DNA of 19,654 nt from Betaproteobacteria bacterium (lineage in GTDB: Bacteria > Pseudomonadota > Gammaproteobacteria > Burkholderiales > Burkholderiaceae_C). The stretch covers positions 1-19,654 of the forward strand of contig RFPX01000005.1 of the NCBI GenBank assembly GCA_009925955.1, given 5' to 3'. Position 1 is the first letter of the stretch, and every line of letters starts with the position of its first letter. The position numbers and the translations under genes were made by a program. The notes below the pieces were generated by a model. The model saw only the letters and a program-made list of their open reading frames with translations. It had not been told where the DNA came from and did not search any database. This document shows, in pieces, positions 7,207 through 17,158 of the stretch.

Positions 7207-9615
7207 GTGGAGGGGACCGTCCAAGGCCACCGTGATGGCCACGGTTTTCTGCTGGCCGATCAGGGCGGCTCCGACATCTACCTGGCCCCTCAGGAAATGC
7301 GCGCGGTGCTGCATGGCGACCGCTTGAGGGTGCGTGTGGTGGGAACCGATCGGCGGGGGCGCCCTGAGGGGCGCATCGTGGACATCCTGGAGCGCCCGCG
7401 TCGGCCCATCATCGGCCGCCTCTTGCAGGAGAGCGGCGTGTGGGTGGTGGCCCCTGAAGACCGTCGCTACGGGCAGGACATTCTGATCCCGAAGAACGCC
7501 GTGGCCAGCGCACAGGCTGGCCAGGTGGTGTGCGTGGAACTCACCGAGGCCCCGTCGATGTATACGCAGCCCAGCGGGCGCGTGACCGAGGTCTTGGGCG
7601 AGGTGGACGACCCCGGCATGGAGATTGAGATCGCGGTGCGCAAGTACGAGGTGCCGCACCGCTTCACGCCAGAGACCTTGGCGCAGGCCGCCGCCTTGCC
7701 CGACAAGCTGCGGCCGGCGGACCGGCGCAACCGCGTGGACCTGCGTGATGTGCCCTTGGTGACCATCGACGGTGAAGACGCGCGTGACTTCGACGATGCC
7801 GTGTATTGCGAGCCGGCTGCTTTCGGCAAGGGGCGCAACGCTTTCAAAGGTTGGCGTTTGGTGGTGGCCATCGCCGACGTCAGTCACTACGTCAAGCCGG
7901 GCGAGGCCTTGGATGTGGACGCCTACGAGCGGGCCACCTCGGTGTATTTCCCGCGGCGGGTGATCCCCATGCTGCCGGAAAAGATTTCCAACGGTCTGTG
8001 CTCCTTGAACCCGTTGGAGGACCGGCTGTCGATGGTGTGCGACATGTTGGTCAGCGAGGAGGGTGAGGTCACGGGCTATCAGTTCTTCCCCGCGGTGATC
8101 TGTTCTCATGCGCGCCTGACCTACACCGAGGTGGGCGCCGCCCTGAGCAACACCCGTGGGCCCGAGGCGGCTCGCCTGGCGCCCCTGTTGCCGCACCTGC
8201 TGCACCTGCACGAGGTCTACCGTGCTCTGTTGCGCCAGCGCACACGGCGTGGGGCCATCGATTTCGAGTCGACCGAGACGCAGATCGTGTGCGATGACAA
8301 CGGCCGCATTGAAAAGATCGTGCCGCGCACCCGCAACGAGGCCCATCGCCTGATCGAGGAAGCCATGCTGGCCGCCAATGTGTGTGCAGCCGACTTCATC
8401 GAGTCGCACAGCCACCCGGCACTCTTTCGTGTCCATGAGGGCCCTACGCCGGAAAAACGGGTCACGCTGCAGAACTACCTGCGGGCCTTGGGCCTGGGCC
8501 TGGCGGTCAGCGACGACCCCAAGCCGGCCGAGTTCCAGGCCATTTCGAAGGCCGTGCGCGAGCGTCCGGATGCGCAGCAGATCCAGACCATGCTCTTGCG
8601 TTCCATGCAACAGGCGATCTACACCGCCGTCAACAGCGGCCACTTCGGCCTGGCCTACGAGGCCTACGCACACTTCACCAGCCCCATTCGCCGGTATCCC
8701 GATCTCTTGGTCCATCGGGTGATCAAGGCCATCCTCTTGGGCAAGCGTTACCACCTGGGACCTTTGCCGGCCGTGTCTTCGGCTGCGGCATCGGGCCAGT
8801 ACCGCCGGCCCGGCCGCAGCACAGCGGGTGCCGATCGCAGCGCGCCCGTGGCCAAACCCGGCAAGGCCGCTGCAGAGGTGGCCTTGTGGCAAACCGCGGG
8901 TGAGCACTGCTCGGCCAACGAGCGGCGCGCCGACGAGGCCTCTCGTGATGTGGAGGCTTGGCTGAAGTGCCGCTACATGCGCGATCGACTGGGTGAGGAG
9001 TTCGCTGGCACCGTCAGCGCTGCCACGTCATTTGGTCTGTTCGTGCAGCTTGATGAGCTGTACGTTGAAGGATTGATTCACATCACCGAGTTGGGTGGAG
9101 AGTACTTCCGCTTTGACGAGGTGCGCCAGGAACTGCGGGGCGAGCGCACCGGTGTGCGCTATGGCGTGGGGTCGCGGGTGAGGGTGCAGGTCAGCCGGGT
9201 CGATCTGGATGGCCGCCGCATCGACTTCCGCCTGGTGCGCGATGGCCTGGCCGAGCCCCTGCGCAGCCCTACGGGTGCGCGTAAACAGGTGACGTCCAAG
9301 TCCGCCAAGGCCAGCAGGGGCCGTGCAGCCACCGACCAGGGGCCAGACGACGGCAAACCCAGCGGCTTGGCGTCACCCTTGGACGAGTGGGCCAGCGTGC
9401 AGCTCAGCGATCGTCAGGTGCGCCAAGCCGCGCGGCAGGCGCGTGACGCTGTGGCCGTGCGCGCGGGTGCACCGTCTCGCGCGGCGGCAGGTTCACCCAA
9501 GGGAACGGCCGCCGCCAAGGGCAAGGCCAAGAAGCCCAAGGCGGCGATGTCGGTGGTGGCCAGCCGAAAGCTGGCCGCCAAAGCGGCTCGCAAGGGCGGC
9601 AAGAAGCGCGGCTAG
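7207..9615 (+). CDS. rnr: Ribonuclease R, 3'-5' exoribonuclease (start uncertain)
   Basis: RNase R degrades structured RNA from the 3' end in quality control and rRNA/tRNA turnover. Numbered from GTG 7207 (802 residues), the order is cold-shock-like domain (opening VEGTVQGHRDGHGF), a second such domain to about residue 130, the RNB catalytic domain and an S1 domain at about 595-678. The metal-binding aspartates are Asp188, Asp194, Asp196 and Asp197 in DGEDARDFDDAV, and SPIRRYPDLLVHR marks the end of RNB. A low-complexity insert at about 522-558 separates RNB from S1, and the C-terminus is a Lys/Ala-rich basic tail. The N-terminal helix-turn-helix of E. coli RNase R is absent. The frame stays open upstream to GTG 7090, which lies inside the antisense tRNA; no ATG, GTG or TTG occurs in frame between 7118 and 7206. 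ATC at 7156 or 7159, behind AGAGAG, is a possible rare start. Family identity is secure; the start is not. Confidence 0.93.
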   Translation: MEGTVQGHRDGHGFLLADQGGSDIYLAPQEMRAVLHGDRLRVRVVGTDRRGRPEGRIVDILERPRRPIIGRLLQESGVWVVAPEDRRYGQDILIPKNAVASAQAGQVVCVELTEAPSMYTQPSGRVTEVLGEVDDPGMEIEIAVRKYEVPHRFTPETLAQAAALPDKLRPADRRNRVDLRDVPLVTIDGEDARDFDDAVYCEPAAFGKGRNAFKGWRLVVAIADVSHYVKPGEALDVDAYERATSVYFPRRVIPMLPEKISNGLCSLNPLEDRLSMVCDMLVSEEGEVTGYQFFPAVICSHARLTYTEVGAALSNTRGPEAARLAPLLPHLLHLHEVYRALLRQRTRRGAIDFESTETQIVCDDNGRIEKIVPRTRNEAHRLIEEAMLAANVCAADFIESHSHPALFRVHEGPTPEKRVTLQNYLRALGLGLAVSDDPKPAEFQAISKAVRERPDAQQIQTMLLRSMQQAIYTAVNSGHFGLAYEAYAHFTSPIRRYPDLLVHRVIKAILLGKRYHLGPLPAVSSAAASGQYRRPGRSTAGADRSAPVAKPGKAAAEVALWQTAGEHCSANERRADEASRDVEAWLKCRYMRDRLGEEFAGTVSAATSFGLFVQLDELYVEGLIHITELGGEYFRFDEVRQELRGERTGVRYGVGSRVRVQVSRVDLDGRRIDFRLVRDGLAEPLRSPTGARKQVTSKSAKASRGRAATDQGPDDGKPSGLASPLDEWASVQLSDRQVRQAARQARDAVAVRAGAPSRAAAGSPKGTAAAKGKAKKPKAAMSVVASRKLAAKAARKGGKKRG

Positions 9616-9631
9616 GGCGACGTTGCTCAGA

Positions 9632-9655
9632 GGCCACCCAGGACCGCGGGTGGCC
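9632..9655. terminator. Hairpin between convergent rnr and gcvP
   Basis: GGCCACCC (9632-9639) pairs with GGGTGGCC (9648-9655) as a perfect 8-bp stem with an 8-base loop, in the 46-base gap between the stop codons of rnr and gcvP. No T-run follows on either strand, so it is not a textbook intrinsic terminator. The position suggests a shared bidirectional stop or 3'-end-protecting stem. Confidence 0.45.
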
Positions 9656-9661
9656 AGAGCC

Positions 9662-12574
<2,913 letters not shown>

Positions 12575-12593
12575 GGTGGGCTCGCGGTGGGGG

Positions 12594-12968
12594 TCAGAGG
12601 GTCTTGAGCAGTTCGTCGTAGGCGGTGCCGTCCATCAGGCCATCAAGCTCGGACGGATTGGACAGCTTCACCTTGAAGAACCAACCGCCCTCCAGTGGGG
12701 CGCTGTTGGCCAGTGAAGGGTCGTCGCGCAGGGCCTCGTTGACCGCCACCACCTCACCGCTGACGGGCATGTAGACATCGGCTGCGGCCTTGACGCTTTC
12801 CACCACGCCGGCCACCTCGCCTTGGGCGTAGGACTTGCCAACTTCGGGCAGATCGACAAAGACCACATCGCCCAGGGCGTCTTGGGCGTGCACGGTGATG
12901 CCGACGACCGCGGCTGCGGAGTCGGTGGCGTTGACCCATTCGTGGTCGCTGGTGAACTTGATGCTCAT
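12594..12968 (-). CDS. gcvH: Glycine cleavage system H protein, lipoyl carrier
   Basis: GcvH carries the aminomethyl group on a lipoylated lysine between the P, T and L proteins. The 124-residue protein has the full family pattern: FTSDHEWV at the start, GITVHAQDALGDVVFVDLPEVG, and the lipoylation site VVESVKAAADVYMPVSGEV, where Lys60 is the modified residue. The start is ATG 12968 with AGAGGA about 8 bases upstream; the frame runs another 70 codons back, but that part is not GcvH-like and overlaps the end of gcvT. It lies 92 bases after gcvT. The gap contains imperfect CCATCC-type repeats (12997-13019) but no obvious promoter. Confidence 0.97.
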   Translation of the reverse strand: MSIKFTSDHEWVNATDSAAAVVGITVHAQDALGDVVFVDLPEVGKSYAQGEVAGVVESVKAAADVYMPVSGEVVAVNEALRDDPSLANSAPLEGGWFFKVKLSNPSELDGLMDGTAYDELLKTL

Positions 12969-13060
12969 GGGGGTTCCTCTTGTGTTCAGTGGGCTGTGGA
13001 TGGGATGGAATGGATGGGCTGGTGGGGCCGGGTGCGGTCTGCGGGTGCCAACGAAGCCGC

Positions 13061-14224
13061 TCAACGTTGATAGTGGTGTGGCGTGAACGGCATGGTCACC
13101 ACCGTCATGGGCAGCCGCTTGCCGCGCACGTCGGCAACCACTTGCGTGCCGGCGGTGGCGTGTGGGGTGGTCAGCCACGCCATGGCCACCGGTTGGTTGA
13201 CGGTTGGGCCGAGGGTGCCGCTGGTGACGCGGCCGATCACTTGACCCTGCGCGTCATGCAGGCTGGTGCCTTCCCGCACGGGCGCGCGTTCCTGGCCCAG
13301 CAAGCCCACGCGCTTGCGGGTCACGCCCTGTTCCAGTTCCTGGGCGATCCGGCGCGCGCCAGGGTAGCCACCCGCGCGCTCGCCACCCGGGCGGCGCACC
13401 TTTTGGATGGCCCAGACCAAGCCCGCTTCAACCGGACTGCTGTCGGTGTCGATGTCGTGACCGTACAGGCACAGGCCCGCTTCCAGCCGCAGCGTGTCGC
13501 GCGCGCCCAGCCCAACGGGCTGAACCCGCTCATCGGCCAACAGGGCCTGGGCCAGTGCTTCGGCTTGGGAAGCAGGCACCGAGATTTCGAAGCCGTCCTC
13601 GCCGGTGTAGCCGCTGCGGGTGACGAAACACCGGGCCCCCGCCAAATCAAGGGCGCAGCCTTGCATGAAGCGCAGTTCTTCCACAGCGGCGTTGAGGCGC
13701 TGCAAGACCGCCACGGCCAAAGGACCCTGTAAGGCCAGCAAGGCGCGGTCGGGCAGGTCGGTCACGGTGCACTGCGCGCCGATGGTTTGACGGAGGTGGG
13801 CCAGGTCAGCGGCCTTGCACGCAGCGTTGACCACCAGCAGCAGGTCACCGAAGCCTTCGTGGACATGCGGGCGAACGACCATCAGATCGTCGAGGATCCC
13901 GCCATCCTCGTTCGTGAAGAAGGCATACCGCTGTTGCCCCGGCTTAAGGCCCAACACATCCACGGGCACCAGGCTTTCCAAGGCCTGGGCCGCTTGTGGC
14001 CCGTCCAGGCGGATCTGGCCCATGTGAGACACATCGAACAGGCCGGCTTTGGCGCGGGTGTGCCGGTGCTCGGCCATGACGCCCGCCGGGTACTGAACCG
14101 GCATCTCATAGCCGGCGAACGGCACCATCCGGGCACCCAGCGACCGGTGAAGGGCGTGCAGTGGCGTGGTCAGCAAAGCGGCGGGTGCCGGCGCTGGGGT
14201 AGGAGCAGGAGCGGAAGCAGACAT
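13061..14224 (-). CDS. gcvT: Aminomethyltransferase, T protein of the glycine cleavage system
   Basis: GcvT releases ammonia from the aminomethyl-lipoyl arm of GcvH and forms 5,10-methylene-tetrahydrofolate. The 387-residue sequence has TTPLHALHRSLGARMVPFAGYEMPVQY near the start, then GLFDVSHMGQIRLDG, FTNEDGGILDDL, SGYTGEDGFEISVP, and GLGARDTLRLEAGLCLYGHDI in the folate-binding core. The start is ATG 14224 with AAAGG (14234-14230) 5 bases upstream. It adds an Ala/Pro-rich leader (about residues 2-16) before the conserved part, which is unusual but harmless-looking. In-frame upstream starts at ATG 14284 and GTG 14320 have poorer ribosome-binding sites and non-conserved sequence. First gene of the operon, directly behind the riboswitch leader. 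Confidence 0.96.
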   Translation of the reverse strand: MSASAPAPTPAPAPAALLTTPLHALHRSLGARMVPFAGYEMPVQYPAGVMAEHRHTRAKAGLFDVSHMGQIRLDGPQAAQALESLVPVDVLGLKPGQQRYAFFTNEDGGILDDLMVVRPHVHEGFGDLLLVVNAACKAADLAHLRQTIGAQCTVTDLPDRALLALQGPLAVAVLQRLNAAVEELRFMQGCALDLAGARCFVTRSGYTGEDGFEISVPASQAEALAQALLADERVQPVGLGARDTLRLEAGLCLYGHDIDTDSSPVEAGLVWAIQKVRRPGGERAGGYPGARRIAQELEQGVTRKRVGLLGQERAPVREGTSLHDAQGQVIGRVTSGTLGPTVNQPVAMAWLTTPHATAGTQVVADVRGKRLPMTVVTMPFTPHHYQR

Positions 14225-14330
14225 GGCGGCCTTTGGTGGGCCGGGGTGCAAGACACAAGGGTGCACCCACGGGGGCTCGTTCATACGCACAGCGGCAGCC
14301 TGCAGCCACCGGCCATGCACCGGGCCCCCA
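14225..14330 (-). promoter_or_regulatory. Leader between glycine riboswitch and gcvT (candidate expression platform, short ORF)
   Basis: This 106-base stretch must convert the aptamer state into gcv expression. On the minus strand GGGTGCA (14268-14262) can pair with TGCACCC (14250-14244) as a 7-bp stem with an 11-base loop. A smaller stem GGCC/GGCC (14242-14239 with 14231-14228) would partly cover the gcvT Shine-Dalgarno. There is no T-run, so control of ribosome access or RNA processing is more likely than intrinsic termination. An 11-codon ORF (14316 to 14281, MAGGCRLPLCV) ends in an ATGA overlap with an ATG in frame with gcvT. Which element matters cannot be decided from the sequence. Confidence 0.45.
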
Positions 14331-14524
14331 CTGTCCGCTTTACCTGAGAGATTCGGGCCGCCGCGCCATTCGGCCGGTGACCCTTGCCCCTTCGGTGGGC
14401 GCGTTCCGGGTGGCGTGCCACCGTGACGAGCCTCTCTCCAGCGAGGAGGAAAGTCAGTCCTGGGTACCTGAGCGTTCGAGCCTCAGCTCTGCGCCTTCGG
14501 TGGCCGGAACATCCGGCTCTCTCC
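14331..14524 (-). ncRNA. Tandem glycine riboswitch (two aptamers)
   Basis: Two glycine aptamers are visible on the minus strand. Aptamer 1 (14524 to about 14454) starts GGAGAGAGCC, has the core CCACCGAAGGCGCAGAG and closes with CTCAGGTACCCAGGACTGA. Aptamer 2 (14439 to about 14331) starts GGAGAGAGGC, has CCACCGAAGGGGCAAG and closes with AATCTCTCAGGTAAAGCGGACAG. A linker of about 14 bases separates them. These are the hallmark sequences of the class, and the RNA sits directly upstream of gcvT, so glycine should activate the operon. Aptamer 2 is longer (about 109 against 71 bases), owing to an extra self-complementary arm (GGTGG/CCACC) and a longer variable arm. Confidence 0.96.
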
Positions 14525-14534
14525 TGACAGGCTC

Positions 14535-14540
14535 AGTGTA
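14535..14540 (-). promoter_or_regulatory. Candidate -10 of the gcv operon in a 39-bp divergent gap
   Basis: On the minus strand TACACT (14540-14535), preceded by TG at the extended -10 spacing, predicts a transcript start near 14528, just before aptamer 1. The -35 is poor. The divergent gene uses TAAGAT (14552-14557) on the other strand, so both promoters share 14525-14563. Confidence 0.4.
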
Positions 14541-14563
14541 TCAGCCGGCGCTAAGATGGAACG

Positions 14564-14992
14564 ATGTCCACGACAGCGACCAACCCTTCGGACGCCGTGG
14601 TGCGGGAGCTGTTGCGCAAGGCCCGCACCATCGCCGTCGTGGGCCTGTCGAACAACGTCAGCCGTCCAAGCCATATGGTGGCGGCCTACCTTCAGCAGCA
14701 CGGCTACCGCATCCTGCCGGTCAATCCGCAATTGGTGGGTCAGACGGTCTTGGGCGAGCCCTGTGTGGCCCAGCTGGAGGACCTTCATGAGCCGGTGGAC
14801 ATCGTGGACGTGTTTCGCCGCACCGAAGATGTGCTGCCGGTGGCCGCAAGTGCAGTGGCCATTGGGGCACGATGCCTGTGGCAGCAACTGGGCGTGGCCC
14901 ATGTACCAGCGGCCGAGCAGGTGCAAAGCGCAGGTCTGGTCAGTGTCATGGACCGCTGTTTGAAGATCGAACACGCGCGCCTCATGGCGTGA
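14564..14992 (+). CDS. YccU-type CoA-binding domain protein
   Basis: This 142-residue cytoplasmic protein is a single Rossmann-like CoA-binding domain, as in the nucleotide-binding half of succinyl-CoA synthetase alpha but without the catalytic part. The signature TIAVVGLSNNVSRPSHMVAA followed by GYRILPVNP is at about residues 22-54, and DIVDVFRRTEDVLPV follows near residue 80-93. The family is common in bacteria; the E. coli member is YccU. The ligand is assumed to be CoA or an acyl-CoA, and the function is not established. The ATG at 14564 lies 6 bases after TAAGAT (14552-14557), with no proper Shine-Dalgarno, so the mRNA may be leaderless. The peptidase gene starts 23 bases after its stop; this gene heads the four-gene run. 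Confidence 0.87.
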   Translation: MSTTATNPSDAVVRELLRKARTIAVVGLSNNVSRPSHMVAAYLQQHGYRILPVNPQLVGQTVLGEPCVAQLEDLHEPVDIVDVFRRTEDVLPVAASAVAIGARCLWQQLGVAHVPAAEQVQSAGLVSVMDRCLKIEHARLMA

Positions 14993-15015
14993 TGTTTCAA
15001 CAAGGGGTGAACGCG

Positions 15016-17148
15016 ATGCCGGGTTTTTCGACCGTCTCTTCGAGTGCATGGGCCAGGACGGTTCTGACACAAACGACGCTCCGCGCGGCGCCAAGTCTCG
15101 TGGCGGCTTGCCTGTTGGGCCCCGCACAGGCGGCCGAAGGCATGTGGACGCTGGACAACTTGCCGCGTGCCGCACTGCAGGCACAGCACCGTTTCGAGCC
15201 CGACGCCGCTTGGTTGGCGCACGTGCAGCGGGCCGCCGTTCGGGTGGGGGGCTGTTCGGCTTCTATCGTCTCCGAGCAGGGCCTGGTGATGACGAACCAC
15301 CATTGCGTCACGCGATGCCTGGCTGAGCTGACCACCGCACAACGCCCGGTGAAGTCTCAGGGCTTCTTGGCCTCAAAGCCTGACCAGGAGCTGGCTTGCA
15401 GTGGGCTGGAAGTGATGCAGTTGCAATCCGAGCGCGATGTCACAGCCCAGGTGCACGCCGCCACGCAGGGCTTGACGGGCGAGGCCTTCCAAAGGGCCGA
15501 GGACGCCGTGCGCGCACGGCTGTCGCGGGAGTGCCAGCAAGACCAGTCGGCCACCCGGCGCTGCGAGGTGACGGTGCTGTACCGCGGCGGCCAGTATGTG
15601 CTGCAACAGTATGAGCGCTACAGCGATGTGCGCCTGGTGTGGGCGCCCGAGGATGCGATAGCCGCTTTCGGCGGCGACCCCGACAACTTCAACTTCCCCC
15701 GCTGGTGCCTGGATGTGGCGTTGCTGCGCCTGTGGCGGGATGGGCGACCGGTCAAGACACCGGTGTACCTGGCGGTCGAGCCGCAGGGGCCCAAGCCCGA
15801 CGAGTTGTTGCTGGTGCCGGGGCATCCCGGCCAAACGCAGCGCAGCCTGACGGTGGCGCAACTCGAGCGGCTGCGCGAACGCCTGGCCACCCAAACCATT
15901 CCGGCCGCATCGGAGTCGCGCGGGCTCATGCACCTGCTGTCGCAGCGACAGGAGCCCACCCGCACCTGGGCCTTGCAGGCGATGAGCAGCATCGAAAACG
16001 GTCTGAAGGTGCAGCAGGGCCAGCTGCAGGCCCTGTTCACGCCGGCGCTATGGGCGATGAAGCAGGCCGAAGAACAGGCCCTGAAGGCGCATGTGCGGGC
16101 CAAACCTGCCTTGCTGGCCCGGGTGGGTGACCCATGGTCCGACATCGAGCGGGCTCAACAGGTGAGGCGGGAGCTCGAGTTGGAGTTCAGCCTTCTTTCC
16201 GATGGCGCGGCCTTTGCCGCCCCTCACTTTCAGTTTGCGCGCACCCTGGTTCGCGGTCCGGTGGAGCGGCTCAAGCCCGACGGCCAGCGCCTGCGGGAGT
16301 ACAGCGACAGCGCGCTGCCCGTGTTGGAGCGCCGCCTCAAGGCCCACACGCCCATGGACCTGGTGTTCGAACGCGAGCGCCTGGAGTGGTCTCTCACCCG
16401 GATGCGCAGCGTCTTGGGGCCAGACCACCCGGTGGTGCGACAGGTGCTGGGCGACCGCTCACCGGCTCAACTGGCGCAGACGTGGATCCAGCAGTCGCGA
16501 CTGCATGAGGCGGCTGAGCGGGCGCGCCTGTGGGATGGGGGCGAGGCGGCGGTGACGGCCAGTGCGGACCCCTTCGTGGCCCTGGTGAGGGCTGTTGAAC
16601 CTCATGCCCGGGCGCTGCGCGAACGATTTGAGGCGCAGGTCTTGGCGGTGGAGCGGGAAGCGGCGCAACGATTGGCCTGGGCGCAGTTCGACCGCGACGG
16701 ACGCAGCCGCTACCCCGACGCCACCGGCACCCTGCGGCTGTCGTACGGCACGCTCAAGGGTTGGCGGGAAGCTGGCGTTGAGGTGCCCACCCACACCCAT
16801 GTGGCTGGCCTGCGCCGCCGCCACACCGGTGCCGCCCCCTTTGCCATGCCCGAGCGCTGGCGCAGCGCCGGTGCCACGGTGGCCGATGACTTGCCCTTCA
16901 ACTTCGTGACCGACCACGACATCATCGGAGGCAACTCGGGAAGCCCCATGATCAACCGCCAGGGCCGCTGGGTGGGCCTGGTCTTCGACGGCAACCGCCA
17001 CTCCCTGGGTGGGTCCTTCTTCTACGACGCGGCATCCAACCGTGCGGTGTCGGTGCATCCGGCGGTGATTTTGGAGTCCCTGAGGTCGGTGTATGGCGCA
17101 CACGACCTGCTGCGGGAGTTGATGGGCGGGCCAGTGCCTGCGCGCTGA
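15016..17148 (+). CDS. S46 family serine dipeptidyl-peptidase, DPP7-like, exported
   Basis: S46 peptidases remove dipeptides from peptide N-termini in the periplasm or at the cell surface. The 710-residue protein begins with a signal peptide: basic N-region, core APSLVAACLLGPAQA, probable cleavage before AEGMWTLDNLP, a typical S46 start. The chymotrypsin-like triad is His96 (TNHHC), Asp233 (LDVALLRL) and Ser641 (GGNSGSP). The residue 18 after the serine is Gly (Gly659); in the family, Gly here marks DPP7 (hydrophobic P1) and Arg marks DPP11 (acidic P1). A helical middle region of about residues 290-560 fits the S46 cap. I chose ATG 15016 because AAGGGG (15002-15007) lies 8 bases upstream; ATG 14992, overlapping the previous stop, would add eight residues. 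The synthetase gene follows after 10 bases. Confidence 0.92.
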   Translation: MPGFSTVSSSAWARTVLTQTTLRAAPSLVAACLLGPAQAAEGMWTLDNLPRAALQAQHRFEPDAAWLAHVQRAAVRVGGCSASIVSEQGLVMTNHHCVTRCLAELTTAQRPVKSQGFLASKPDQELACSGLEVMQLQSERDVTAQVHAATQGLTGEAFQRAEDAVRARLSRECQQDQSATRRCEVTVLYRGGQYVLQQYERYSDVRLVWAPEDAIAAFGGDPDNFNFPRWCLDVALLRLWRDGRPVKTPVYLAVEPQGPKPDELLLVPGHPGQTQRSLTVAQLERLRERLATQTIPAASESRGLMHLLSQRQEPTRTWALQAMSSIENGLKVQQGQLQALFTPALWAMKQAEEQALKAHVRAKPALLARVGDPWSDIERAQQVRRELELEFSLLSDGAAFAAPHFQFARTLVRGPVERLKPDGQRLREYSDSALPVLERRLKAHTPMDLVFERERLEWSLTRMRSVLGPDHPVVRQVLGDRSPAQLAQTWIQQSRLHEAAERARLWDGGEAAVTASADPFVALVRAVEPHARALRERFEAQVLAVEREAAQRLAWAQFDRDGRSRYPDATGTLRLSYGTLKGWREAGVEVPTHTHVAGLRRRHTGAAPFAMPERWRSAGATVADDLPFNFVTDHDIIGGNSGSPMINRQGRWVGLVFDGNRHSLGGSFFYDAASNRAVSVHPAVILESLRSVYGAHDLLRELMGGPVPAR

Positions 17149-17158
17149 TGGAGTGGAG

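Noticed and set aside
7177..8907. A 576-codon open frame antisense to rnr
   Set aside because: It mirrors a clearly conserved RNase R frame, has no recognisable domain and is rich in His, Gly and Gln as expected from antisense reading of GC-rich coding DNA.
12969..13178. N-terminal extension of gcvH by 70 codons
   Set aside because: The extra part is not GcvH-like and overlaps the end of gcvT; ATG 12968 has a good ribosome-binding site and starts at the conserved N-terminus.
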